Position numbers and translations under genes: made by a program | Notes under the pieces: model-generated | Databases searched by the model: none | The model's input: the letters and a program-made list of their open reading frames with translations, nothing else | Told to the model about the DNA's origin: nothing | Shown: piece by piece, positions 55,690 through 64,000 of the stretch | Layout of the letters: every line of letters begins with the position of its first letter | Numbering within the stretch: the first letter of the stretch is position 1 | NCBI GenBank assembly: GCA_002205965.3 | Contig: NADL03000544.1 | Span: 1 to 64,000, forward strand | From: Kappaphycus alvarezii | Taxonomy: Eukaryota > Rhodophyta > Florideophyceae > Gigartinales > Solieriaceae | Length of the DNA stretch: 64,000 nucleotides | Direction of reading: 5' to 3'

Positions 55690-57264
55690 GGCAGGCTTCC
55701 ATTGATTATTCCGGTTGGTGTGATGGTGGAAGTAACGACAATATTGTGTCACTCGTACTCGACCAACGAGTTGTCGTCCGTGGAGTCGGAAAATGACAGC
55801 TATCCGCCCGGTCAAGCTAAGCGTTGGGCTCAAGTCCGGAACGGATCCCCAAACATTTACCTTCTCCCAACCGTGCAGTTTTGGATTTGTCTGACTGTTC
55901 CAGAACTGGAAACCCAACTACTCTATTCCGAGACGTTGCAGTCAGCAGGATAATGGTTGCCCGCATCAACCATGTTCAGGATCTGGCCGGAGACTCTGAG
56001 ACCAGTACCCGACTGTACTCAAACCGGCCAAGGATAAAATAACATACCCATTTCCCGATCGGTCATTGTTTGACACACTGGATGTGGAACAAGAGCCCAA
56101 AATCCGTAGTGGTAATAAATTAATGAGAAACACCGCGAGGAAAAATGGTTTACCAAAAGGAGACAAGAAGGAACTCTCCGATCTTATCGAAAGTCACATA
56201 AACATTTTCCGCACCGGATTTTCGGCAGGACCAGCGTCCAACTTCAAGCTCATGTGCATTGACCTGGGTCCTGATGTCTTTCCGGTCAAATTTTGCCTCC
56301 TTAATCACTCGGAAGAGCAACGCGAGTTCCTGAAGAAATTCGCTGATGATCTCGTCCGAACCGGAATTTCATATCCAAACCCAACCTCTATACGTGGGCT
56401 TTTGCACCTTTGGTCGTCCCGAAACCGGGACCGGCCAAAATCAATTTCATTGTTGACCTCCACCCGGTCAACACATTTACTGTTGGGCATCAGTACCCGA
56501 TGCCCAACTTGGAACACGAGATTTATAAGCTTTCCAAATAACTTTATTGCGACACTTTTGACCTTTCTCACACTTACTGGCAATTGGCCCTTGAGAAACA
56601 GTTTCTGAATCTGCAATAGTTTATCACACCGGACGGAGTCTATTCACCTACCGGAGTCCTTCATGGGACTACCAATGCGGTCACGCACATGCATTCATTT
56701 ATTTCCGTATCGGTCCCATCAGAGTTGGCAAAGTCCTTCCTTCATTTTTTGGATGACATTCTGCTAAGCCACTGTAATTTCGAAGGTTTACTGGATACCG
56801 TTCGGAAGTTCTTCGAATTCTGCGCCGCGTTCAAAATCAAGTTGCATAACGGTAAATGCACCCTTTTTGGCACTAGAGTACGTTGGTGTGGTCGTTTAAT
56901 CTCTGAAGAAGGTATTCTTTATGATCCGAGACGGATCGATGGACTACTCGCAATGGAACCTCCGACAACGGGCGCGCACTTGCAGCAATTCCTTTGCGCG
57001 CTTCAGTGGGTGCGAGACGGTATTCCTCAGTTTTCCGAACTGATCCAGCCATTGAAGGACTTCATAGAACAATTCTATGACCGAGCCGGAAAGCACACGA
57101 AATGCACTGCGGTACGTATCCAACTCTCAGCTGTTGGATGGAGCAACACTGCAACGGAAGCTTTCAAGGCATGCAAACATGCCTTGGAGCATCACGTCAC
57201 CATTTCTCACTGTGACGAAACCAAGAGTCTTTCGTTCTATACTGCGTCTTTCGTTCTATACTGA
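55690..57264 (+). pseudogene. pol: Gypsy element 2 protease region and RT
   Basis: A degenerate protease region (about 55,690-56,040) leads into RT. The frame from 56,066 holds ELSDLIESHINIFRTGFSAG and VFPVKFCLLNHSEEQREFLK before breaking near 56,400. RT resumes near 56,689 with FLDDILLS (catalytic Asp pair at 56,752-56,757), then VRWCGRLISEEGILYDPRRI and LQQFLCALQWVRDGIPQFSE. The catalytic pair survives, but the finger and palm segment between 56,400 and 56,690 is shifted and broken. Confidence 0.75.
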
Positions 57265-58818
57265 CGCTTACGTTACGGTATGGTCTGGGATTGTTACTCA
57301 AATACCCACTGAAGACCTCTCGGAACCTCACTTGAGTAAACTTCACGAGCCGCTTGCCCTTTCATCCAGTCGGTTTAACACTACCCAACTCGGGTGGTCA
57401 ACCCCCGAGAAGAAGGCCTACGCATTGCACGCGTCACTTTAGCGCATGCAATGGCTCGCTGCGACACTGACCGGCTTTGATCTACACAGAGATCATAACA
57501 ATTTGATATTCCTCTTTGATCCACTTTCGGTTGTTCCTGATCTTTCTCAGACGTCCCTCTGTAAGTTACGTCGTTGGATCGTACGGTTGAGCACGTGCAA
57601 ATACACATGCTTCCAAATTAAGGGGACCGACAACGTCTTGGCAGATCTCCTGGTAGGTTGGTCTACACCCCGCACGGCAAGAAGACTCGTCCACATTCCC
57701 AAGCTACCTTCTTCGTCCGATCTGGAATTTGAATGGCCGTCGCACACGGTCCTCGTTGCTACACAAACGCAACACGCGAATGACCGTCCGCCGCAACCTA
57801 CCGAACGGGATCACCTTTGGCGCAATCTAAACAGTGCTATCTGGATCTCCGATGCAGACTCTGAAATGCAACTTCGTCTTTGCATCATCCCCTACGCCGG
57901 TTGGAGCGGTCATCGAGGTCACAAATCTACCGAGATTATTTTACGGAAGTCCTTCTTTCGGACTAATATATCATCCGATGTACTGTCCTTCGTTCGCGCC
58001 TGCCTACATTGTCTATCGACAATTTGAGGGGGAAGGTACCGCGATCGTTCGGACTTGCAATTCACGGGACATTTCCCAACGACCTCGTCCATTTTGACTA
58101 CATCGAGAAAAGGCTGAGTCTTAGTGGCGAAAAATACATCCTTATCCTCAGGGATGACCATTCGGATTAGACTTGGCTTTTCCCCTTGGCGGACACTTTG
58201 GCTGAAAACGCAGAGAAATCCCTTATCGACTGTGCAGCTGAATTGGGAGTTCCGAACAGATTGATGTCTGATGGGCCTACCCATCTCCGCAATGAGACCG
58301 TACCGTTATTAGCTAAAGGCTTCAAAAAGCCACACTATGTTACGCTTCCTTACTGTCCGTTTAGCAACGGTGCTTTCGACAGGATGGGCAAGGAGTTGCT
58401 GCCCGTATTCCGTTGGGTTGCATTTGAGATCCGTTTACGGTTTGGAGAGAGGCCAGACATACTGCCGCTGGTTCAGAGTGCCCTCAACAACTGTCTTTCT
58501 CCGCAACGGAAGAACATCGCTCCGATACCTGCATTTATGGGCAAGGAGCCTATGTCCCCTATCGCGGCATTTCTACATATCAAAACGGCAACACCGATCA
58601 TGTTTGATGGTGAAATGCTTGATATATTGCTGGAAATATCCAAGCTTCAGCAATCCGTTGCGGAACTGTACCCTGTGGTCCAAGATTCCGTTCTGTCTGA
58701 GCGCGAGCGCAAGCGAAATTCAGCATCGCGTGGAGAGCTTGCAAACTTCACTGACGAGGAATACGTATTGGTTGCCCGCGAGGACTTCTTTGCTGGGGAT
58801 AAACTAGCGCTACGCTAG
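57265..58818 (+). pseudogene. pol: Gypsy element 2 RNase H and integrase
   Basis: RNase H remnants appear as GWSTPEKKAYALHASL, then HRDHNNLIFLFDPLS (57,495-57,535) and FQIKGTDNVLADLLVGWSTP (57,610-57,670). The integrase zinc finger is GWSGHRGHKSTEII with FVRACLHCLS (57,900-58,020). A core Asp lies in LVHFDYIEKRL (about 58,085-58,110). The next segments are VPNRLMSDGPTHLRN and LPYCPFSNGAFDRMGKELL (58,240-58,400), followed by LVQSALNNCLSPQR. An Asn-Gly-Ala occupies the place where NG followed by an acidic-rich stretch is usual. A stop at 58,168-58,170 and frame changes inactivate the region. Confidence 0.75.
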
Positions 58819-58859
58819 CGCGAATCGAGACGGATTTTGAAAGAGCCAAATAACTACGT

Positions 58860-59200
58860 CTTTTAGGTGGAAGATCTCCGAAACGGTAATCTAGAAGAAG
58901 TCCACGGGACAAGGCTTAAATTCTACCGATGGATCGCTGAAGGCAAAGGCAATCATGGCGCATGTTCTATCATCCGAAACGTGAATGCCAGTCGCGCGCT
59001 TGATGCGACTGGTTGATGATCAGAAAGGCACTGGCCTGATGGTGTTTGTGCGCTGGAAGTTACTTTCCGATACGGAAGACACCGTTGATCCCTTGCTCCA
59101 GGTCTATGAAGTCGTACCGCAAATGGTCTTGCGCTTGTTGCAGCGCAAGAGCACACCTCCCAATCTCGCTGAAAAATCAAATAGCATCCTTGCTCTTTAA
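58860..59200 (+). pseudogene. Gypsy element 2 C-terminal chromodomain-like tail
   Basis: VEDLRNGNLEEVHGTRLKFY (about 58,867-58,926) is followed in another frame by RLMRLVDDQKGTGLMVFVRW, then LLSDTEDTVDPLLQVYEVVP and VLRLLQRK to a stop at 59,198-59,200. The spacing and the WxxxxxxxDTxxPLxxxYExxP pattern resemble the chromodomain-like end of oomycete-type gypsy integrases. It ends ten bases before the 3' LTR. Confidence 0.6.
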
Positions 59201-59210
59201 GAAGGGGTAG

Positions 59211-59452
59211 TGTAACCTGCTTCACACGTTTATAGTTGCCCACGTGGTTCCGTAGTTCGAAGAAAAACCGGTATGGTCTTCATAGGAACCCTTTACTTTA
59301 TCCGAATGGTTTTTTGACAAATCAATTTTCCGCCCTCCACGGCAAAACGTGTAACCGTGTACAGGTATAGTATTTTAAATCGTAGTTCATCTCCGAACCG
59401 ATTTATCCTCTAAAGGACCACCAGGGTCATCGGTAAACACGCCCTTTTGGGT
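59211..59452 (+). repeat. 3' LTR of gypsy element 2
   Basis: It starts TGTAACCTGC directly after the purine tract AAGAAGGGGTAG and ends TTTTGGGT. It matches the 5' LTR except for scattered substitutions. Confidence 0.8.
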
Positions 59453-59469
59453 ACCTAAGTTGTAAAGCA

Positions 59470-59700
59470 ACCTTCCTCCGCCCAGCTTTGCCATAGGGCC
59501 CCTTCTTCAATACACTTTCAACCCAACTCTCAGTTTTCGCATGAAGAAATTTCTTCATATATTTAGGCGAACCAACTGGGGCATCAAGGAAGCCAAAGAA
59601 GATATTGCAGTAATCATTCTTTGGAACGGGATGCGAAATATATACTAAAGCTATTTCTACTCAGTTCTTAAGCATGTCTAGCATACACCGGGGGATATCC
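59470..59700 (-). pseudogene. Reverse-transcriptase element fragment
   Basis: The minus strand reads ALVYISHPVPKNDYCNIFFG, then FLDAPVGSPKYMKKFLHAKT and ESWVESVLKKGPYGKAG. The LGAPIGS...V...K...WV pattern is what I know from RTs of a non-LTR-like family found in many protists and animals. It directly abuts the gypsy 2 LTR, so gypsy 2 may have inserted into this element. The continuation was not recognised on the other side, at 54.2 kb. Confidence 0.5.
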
Positions 59701-59879
59701 GAACCGCACTTTTCAAAAATTAAAGAACCAAATCAATTCATCATTCGTAGAGTTGTTTCCATAAACTAAATTTTCCTGGCACCCATCAAATGGGGGGAGG
59801 TAATTTGGGGTGCTTTACTGATTAGATTTAGGATACCTCTTATGTAGAGTGTGCACTGACTGACCAAATACTCAGTTCA

Positions 59880-60900
59880 GAGCTAACTTGATGGATCAAC
59901 TCGTTCATATGCTGTGGAGCTCCGATATGATGGCCGTGGCCATCGACGACCACAAGGCGCAACTAATACGCTGGTATAGGAGCGTCCGAATGGCAGCGTC
60001 CGAGGTGTGGCATTTACTGGCAACACGGGGTACGAAGTGTTCGATGAACAGTCTCTGGAGAAGGGGTACCGAGGGAATCGAAAACCAGGGGCTGGGATCG
60101 GAAACCCTGGCCGCCGGAGGGTTGGGAGCCGGGAAGCAGGCCCCTTTACATGTTTTTTTATAGTCTTGAACCGTGCGGTGGTGTGTGAGGGTGGCAGGCC
60201 TTACGTACCCGGCGGCGGCTTGCGTCGCCTTCGTGAGTACTGCTTCAATGGGGACGTCAAGGCGACGTCACATGCGATGGGCTGATCCGGGAGCCCGGCT
60301 TCAGGGTCATGTGGGATTGCACGAGGAGGATTTCGGTAGGCCTAAGTTCCGTACCGCGGACGAAATTTTTTTCGACTTCAAACTCATAATCCAGGCCAAC
60401 GGAGTGGTAAAGGTGCCTCGAAAACTCATTGCGGACGGATTTGTGGCGGTCACTGCGCCCAGAATCTGAGGGGTAGCGGTCTGCGTCATGGTCACGGAGG
60501 ACACTAGGTAAAGCTTGCAGTGATGGTATCTCAAGGGCAACGAGTTTTTGTAGACTGAGAGACCGAGGTGCCTGCTCAGCATGATACTACAGTGCTCCGA
60601 TGACACCGTCGCAGTGGTGAGATTCGCAAATAGGAAAGCGGCGTCCGCGCTGTGATGAAAGGACAGGCCGCGTATGAGATGACGGGTGGCTTCCTCGCAG
60701 TGGCGGCTGGGACGGGGAACCCTCATCCGTAGGTCATCTTGGCATAACACCTTTGCCTTGGCCTCTTGGTGTGCTCGATTTAGATGAGATTGAAGGTTGA
60801 TGGGGATGTCATCTAGGGAGGGAGGGTCAAAGACGCCTAGGTCGGTTACGAACGGATCGCCACGGATCCGACGAAGTAAGTTGAGCAGAGGTGAGTGTTT
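59880..60900 (-). pseudogene. C-terminal part of a reverse-transcriptase element (copy 2)
   Basis: Read from ~60,900 downward with frame changes: LGVFDPPSLDDIPINLQSHL, LIRGLSFHHSADAAFLFANL, then in another frame RHKSVRNEFSRHLYHSVGLD and GTELRPTEILL (about 60,450-60,340). Next come DVALTSPLKQY and, after a further frame change, a long open stretch to LFIEHFVPRVASKCHT and YQRISCALWSSMATAI (60,060-59,890). The RHN..R.....G......E....RPADI......DV.VTSP order is the C-terminal signature of the RT family named above. The last segment is shared with 2.39-2.51 kb on the plus strand. Confidence 0.5.
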
Positions 60901-61390
60901 GCTTTACCAGGCAAGATCTATAGCCACAATCGCGTTTAGCAAGTACGGAGACGGGGCGCACAAAGGATAGGGTGAAAATGGCGCCGATGGAAAAGGGAAT
61001 AACTAACTACCCGAAGTGAGAGTCGTTGCAAGCGACTAAAGTGCTACGGTTGAAGTTAACGGGTGGTAGGGAGGAGTGGGCGTGAAAGCTGAGTGACTGC
61101 TCTAGTAGCCAAATTTAAAGGGGCAGCCTCTACCAACTATGCTCTGCGACTTGCTTAAAGAAAAAGTTCTTGGGTCTGAAGTTGGTTCTCAACTTGCTAT
61201 CTGTTTGGTACTATACCTTAATTTTTCTGCTAACTTGCTTTCCGTCTCATGGAGGAAGCAATTTACTTAGCTTATATAGAATTTTTTCCCAAACTAAAAT
61301 ATATATAAAAATAATAGAAACACAAAAAAAAAAGTAGGAGAAGACTTCATGTGGAGGGAAAGAGTTTGACGAAAGATACTTGAAAGAAAC
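60900..61390. other. Intergenic sequence without recognisable gene
   Basis: GC-moderate on the left, turning AT-rich by 61.26 kb. No motif is recognised beyond the start of the RT remnant. Confidence 0.4.
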
Positions 61391-61399
61391 TAAATAAAT

Positions 61400-61940
61400 T
61401 TACTCCTCAAAATTTTCATCCTCTAGATCAGAATCTAGAAATTCCCTTAAGTCGTCATAAGTGCCCATGTACTCCCCACATATATCCGCGGATGGCCCAC
61501 AATTGTTCACCCCTTCCTGCAAAGAAAACAGCCCACCTGAACCCCCCCAACCAGGTCCATGGATGGGACCACCTGTTCCAACCAGTTCATTCCTTTTTGT
61601 CTTATATGACCCGGTTCGAGGCCCCTTTCTTCGTCCGCGGACTCCTCGTCTTCCTCTCCTTCCTCCCCGGCCTCCTCTTTGGTCTCGTCCTCGTCCTAAT
61701 CTTGTTCCATCTCGTAGAAGAGCTCGGGGGCCACGCACTCCTCGAAGCACTCCTCTGCTTTACCATCCTCCTCCCCAGAGTCCCCATCGCTATTTCTGTG
61801 CTTCGATATCCACCAGGTGATGAACAACCAGCTCCGTCAAGCGTTTCCTGGTTTGGCGACAGAGTTAGTCCTCGATGTCGGCTGGGCCAGATGGAATAAA
61901 GGAGAGACAATGATGGGACGAGGGTGACGGGTTTTGGCAA
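61400..61940 (-). CDS. RG-rich open frame with acidic C-terminus, uncertain gene
   Basis: The minus-strand frame from 61,750 to 61,400 (116 codons) has an Arg/Gly repeat region (GRGRDQRGGRGGRRGRRGVR), a Gly/Pro-rich middle and an acidic tail ending DSDLEDENFEE before the stop. A second minus frame (61,940-61,602) overlaps it and has an ATG-context start and Arg-rich end. The two could be joined by splicing. RG repeats are common in RNA-binding proteins, but low-complexity sequence also keeps frames open by chance (the plus strand is open here too). Confidence 0.35.
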
Positions 61941-62651
61941 TGGGACGAGAAGGAGGGAGTCGGTGCATAGAGGCTGCCAAGATGGTGTGATTTGTCGAGC
62001 TTTTGTTGTTGTTGGGACGAAGATAAATTTTTGGCGGCGTTCGACGTGTTTAAATAGCGCCAGCCGATTCAGATTGAAAGGCCCGCTGAATCAAAAAAGT
62101 AGGCAAATTGGTCTTGTAGTGTAATTTAGTGAAAACGCGTCAAAAAGGGTGATTTATGACGAAAATTATGTGTACAAATATTGGTTCAGGAAAAAATATT
62201 TAGATGCGACGAAGATCAAATAAACGGAGAAGAATAAAAGAAAAACCATCAGAGGAAGTTAATCGCTCATAAGAAGAGAAGCGAGAAAAAGGAAAGAATA
62301 TAAAGAAATGTAAAATTCGTGACGCAAAAGAAAAGGAAACTAGAGGTAGAAACCAGAGCTGTGTGGGCATGTTTGTTCGGACATGTATCGGAGGACAAGG
62401 TACATGACTTACATTTTTAAGTAATGACCCGTTCTGGGACAACGGGCTTTCACCTATCACGCCACGTTTCGTGACGGCAGCAGGGGCATTTCTAGAAGCA
62501 GAAAATAATGTCGCCCAGGGCAAGGGCAGGGCATCTTGATACAAAATTACACTTGCCACATCGGGAATAGTACAGTCAGAATTAGAGGTATCCCATTTTA
62601 TGACATCGGGACAAGGACAATAAAAAATTAATTACAGAAGCTCTCTGCGGG
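61941..62651. other. AT-rich sequence without recognisable gene
   Basis: No coding domain or RNA gene is seen. Open frames here are short and without motifs. Confidence 0.4.
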
Positions 62652-63168
62652 TGTTGCGATTATGCCCATAAATCACCAAATACCCTGACAGTATCCCTCC
62701 GGTAACCTGTACCAAGGATTTACACTGTAAGAAGGCATCATTGCAACTTGTGCACTGTACTCACGCACCAGTGCAAATGCATAATATCATGCCTCTTTGT
62801 ACCTAGCCAATGACATGGATCCATTATGGCTATCTCGCGTGGTTCTCGAAACATTTCGCACCCACCAATCAGCAACTACTTTATGCCTCCTTGCCAATTG
62901 GACCAATGGGACTTTGCCATGATGTTTGTTGCTGTCTGTTATACTGATGGATGCTACATGAGCCTTCAGAACCTTGTAGTTTGATACCTCTAGGGGTCGC
63001 TCTTTCTAGAATACCTTTGAATTCAGTACCGTTTAGTTACAATTTATCTCTGCTGGTGTTGAGTACTTTTTTCTATATAAACCCTGGTCTGATGTTCCGG
63101 CCTGTTTACCGGAAGCATCAACCAACAGTTCAACCATCGATTACCTTTTGTGCGCTCAACACCCCACA
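62652..63168 (+). repeat. Solo LTR of the gypsy element 1 family (517 bp)
   Basis: It starts TGTTG and ends ACCCCACA, like the LTR at 7343-7859, and has the identical length. Shared internal blocks are AATACCTTTGAATTC, a TATA box CTATATAAACCCTGG at about 63,075-63,089 and CTCAACACCCCACA at the end. The flanks GCGGG and GTGGG may be a 5-bp target duplication with one change. No internal element sequence is present, so it is a recombined solo LTR, diverged from the 3' LTR of element 1. Confidence 0.75.
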
Positions 63169-63352
63169 GTGGGTATCGAACATGCCCAGAAAAATATTTT
63201 GCCACTGACGGTCATGGGTACAGTGGGCAGCTCTTCTAAATGGTAAATGACATAAATTACAGGTACATGGAACAGGTACAAGTAAAAGAAATAAAACAAT
63301 TTGCAAACCCGTCCGGATATTCTGTAAATTAATCTAATTTATAATCCCAGTC

Positions 63353-63420
63353 GTGACCTCGTGGCGCAATAGTTAAGCGAGGGCACTCTGCAGGTGAGCG
63401 CGGGTTCGTTTCCTACCAGC
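63353..63420 (+). tRNA. tRNA-like element (probable SINE head)
   Basis: Box A (TGGCGCAATAGTTAAGCG) and box B (GGTTCGTTTCC) lie at tRNA-like spacing. The T-stem is imperfect (GCGGG against CCTAC), the acceptor ends do not pair and no proper anticodon stem is seen. It is therefore not a working tRNA. A SINE head or degenerate tRNA is likely. Confidence 0.45.
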
Positions 63421-64000
63421 TAAAATCGGTGTAATCATGGAGTCAGTGTCGCACAAGGGGCTGTAGTTTGGAGTGTAAATCTCTTCTGATAATCCAACAA
63501 AGTTTCAGTACCGGGGCTTTTCTAAGCAATGCTGAAGCCCCTCCTGGCTCAGTATCGGGAAGGATTTGATTCGGAAGTCACTCGTTGCTCGATAAGAACA
63601 GCGTCCAATCAACAGCACCGGGAATGATGAAATCAGGAGCGCACTGGCGGCAATATATTTTTCGTGGTGACCTCGAATTTTGGTGACAATATATCAGTTG
63701 CCTCTCTCACTCTGCCCAATTCTTTACGCTATATCAGAACTGCGATCTTTCGTTGTTTGATTTTGTCTGTGCTTTTGTCGGATAAGAAGCCATAGCTGAA
63801 CATTCAACTAAGTACATTAATATTTTATGAGATTATGGATACTCCAAGGAGTACTGTAGATACTGAACCAATATTTCCACTTCAAGTGACCAGTTTTCGA
63901 TATTGTCTATTTTTATGTTTTCATCCGAGTATTGGGCGAACTCTAAGAACCGCAAGTACTCCGCGCTCCCCACATTTCATTAAAACTTCCAAATTAATAG
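63421..64000. other. Sequence without recognisable gene at the right edge
   Basis: It may be the body of a SINE that starts at 63,353. Otherwise nothing is recognised. Confidence 0.35.

Larger units (their letters stand above)
54209..59452 (+). mobile_element. Ty3/gypsy retrotransposon 2 with both LTRs, decayed
   Basis: LTR-like sequences of about 245 bp bracket gag, RT, RNase H, integrase and a chromodomain-like tail, all on the plus strand. The two LTRs are about 80% identical by eye, so the insertion is old. Pol sequence such as VRWCGRLISEEGILYDPRRI and GAHLQQFLCALQWVRDGIP is of the type abundant in oomycete and some other protist and fungal genomes (family knowledge). It is distinct from element 1. 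Confidence 0.82.

Noticed and set aside
61461..61820. Pro-rich 119-codon plus-strand frame
   Set aside because: It is complementary to the RG-rich minus frame, whose acidic C-terminal end is slightly more gene-like. Neither is certain.
63353..63420. Functional tRNA gene
   Set aside because: The acceptor ends do not pair, the T-stem is imperfect and there is no anticodon stem. Only box A and box B are good.

Overview
This is a eukaryotic chromosome end. The first ~800 bases are a degenerate C-rich telomeric array (C3-4 T A2-4 units), running from the window's left edge as expected for a left telomere. Behind it lies a gene-poor, transposon-rich subtelomere. Signs of a eukaryote are three LTR retrotransposons of two superfamilies, piggyBac- and Harbinger-type transposases, pol III box A/B tRNA-like sequences, TATA-type promoters, and secreted proteins with eukaryotic signal peptides. 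The chromodomain Ty3/gypsy element and the subtelomeric OrsD/tyrosine-recombinase/RecQ-helicase genes resemble fungal subtelomeres, but similar repeats occur in oomycetes and red algae. I cannot name the organism.

Layout. 1-804: telomere. 1.0-2.6 kb: C2H2 zinc-finger gene remnant, a tRNA-like element and the tail of a reverse-transcriptase (RT) element. 2.6-7.9 kb: decayed chromodomain Ty3/gypsy element with a 517-bp 3' LTR. 8.3-12.5 kb (+) and 15.9-13.6 kb (-): two convergent, broken telomere-linked genes; the first keeps an OrsD-like zinc finger, a tyrosine-recombinase-like core and a RecQ helicase with its zinc-binding domain. 16-27 kb: mostly AT-rich sequence without recognisable genes, plus a Harbinger-type transposase relic at 24.2-25.3 kb. 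27.3-39.8 kb: an AT-rich segment bounded by a near-identical 2.7-kb direct repeat. Between its two copies lie the only two clearly intact genes: a small secreted protein made of a stand-alone protease-propeptide-like domain, and a complete secreted subtilisin (S8). 40-44 kb: unassigned ORFs and an LTR scrap. 44-48 kb: TAGTA-type repeat arrays, a perfect 18-bp hairpin and a piggyBac-like element with terminal inverted repeats. 48-53 kb: a broken Ty1/copia element and duplicated gag scraps. 54.2-59.5 kb: a second gypsy element with both LTRs. 59.5-61 kb: RT-element remnants (-). 61.4-61.9 kb: an RG-rich ORF. 62.65-63.17 kb: a solo LTR of the first gypsy family, also 517 bp. 63.35 kb: a second tRNA-like element.

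Functionally, almost everything is selfish or decayed DNA. The exception is the protease/inhibitor pair. Its inhibitor and the protease's own propeptide share the same four-cysteine framework, which suggests that a duplicated propeptide became a secreted regulator of the neighbouring protease. The flanking direct repeats could allow the whole ~9.7-kb cassette to be amplified or lost by homologous recombination. This is the most interesting system in the window.
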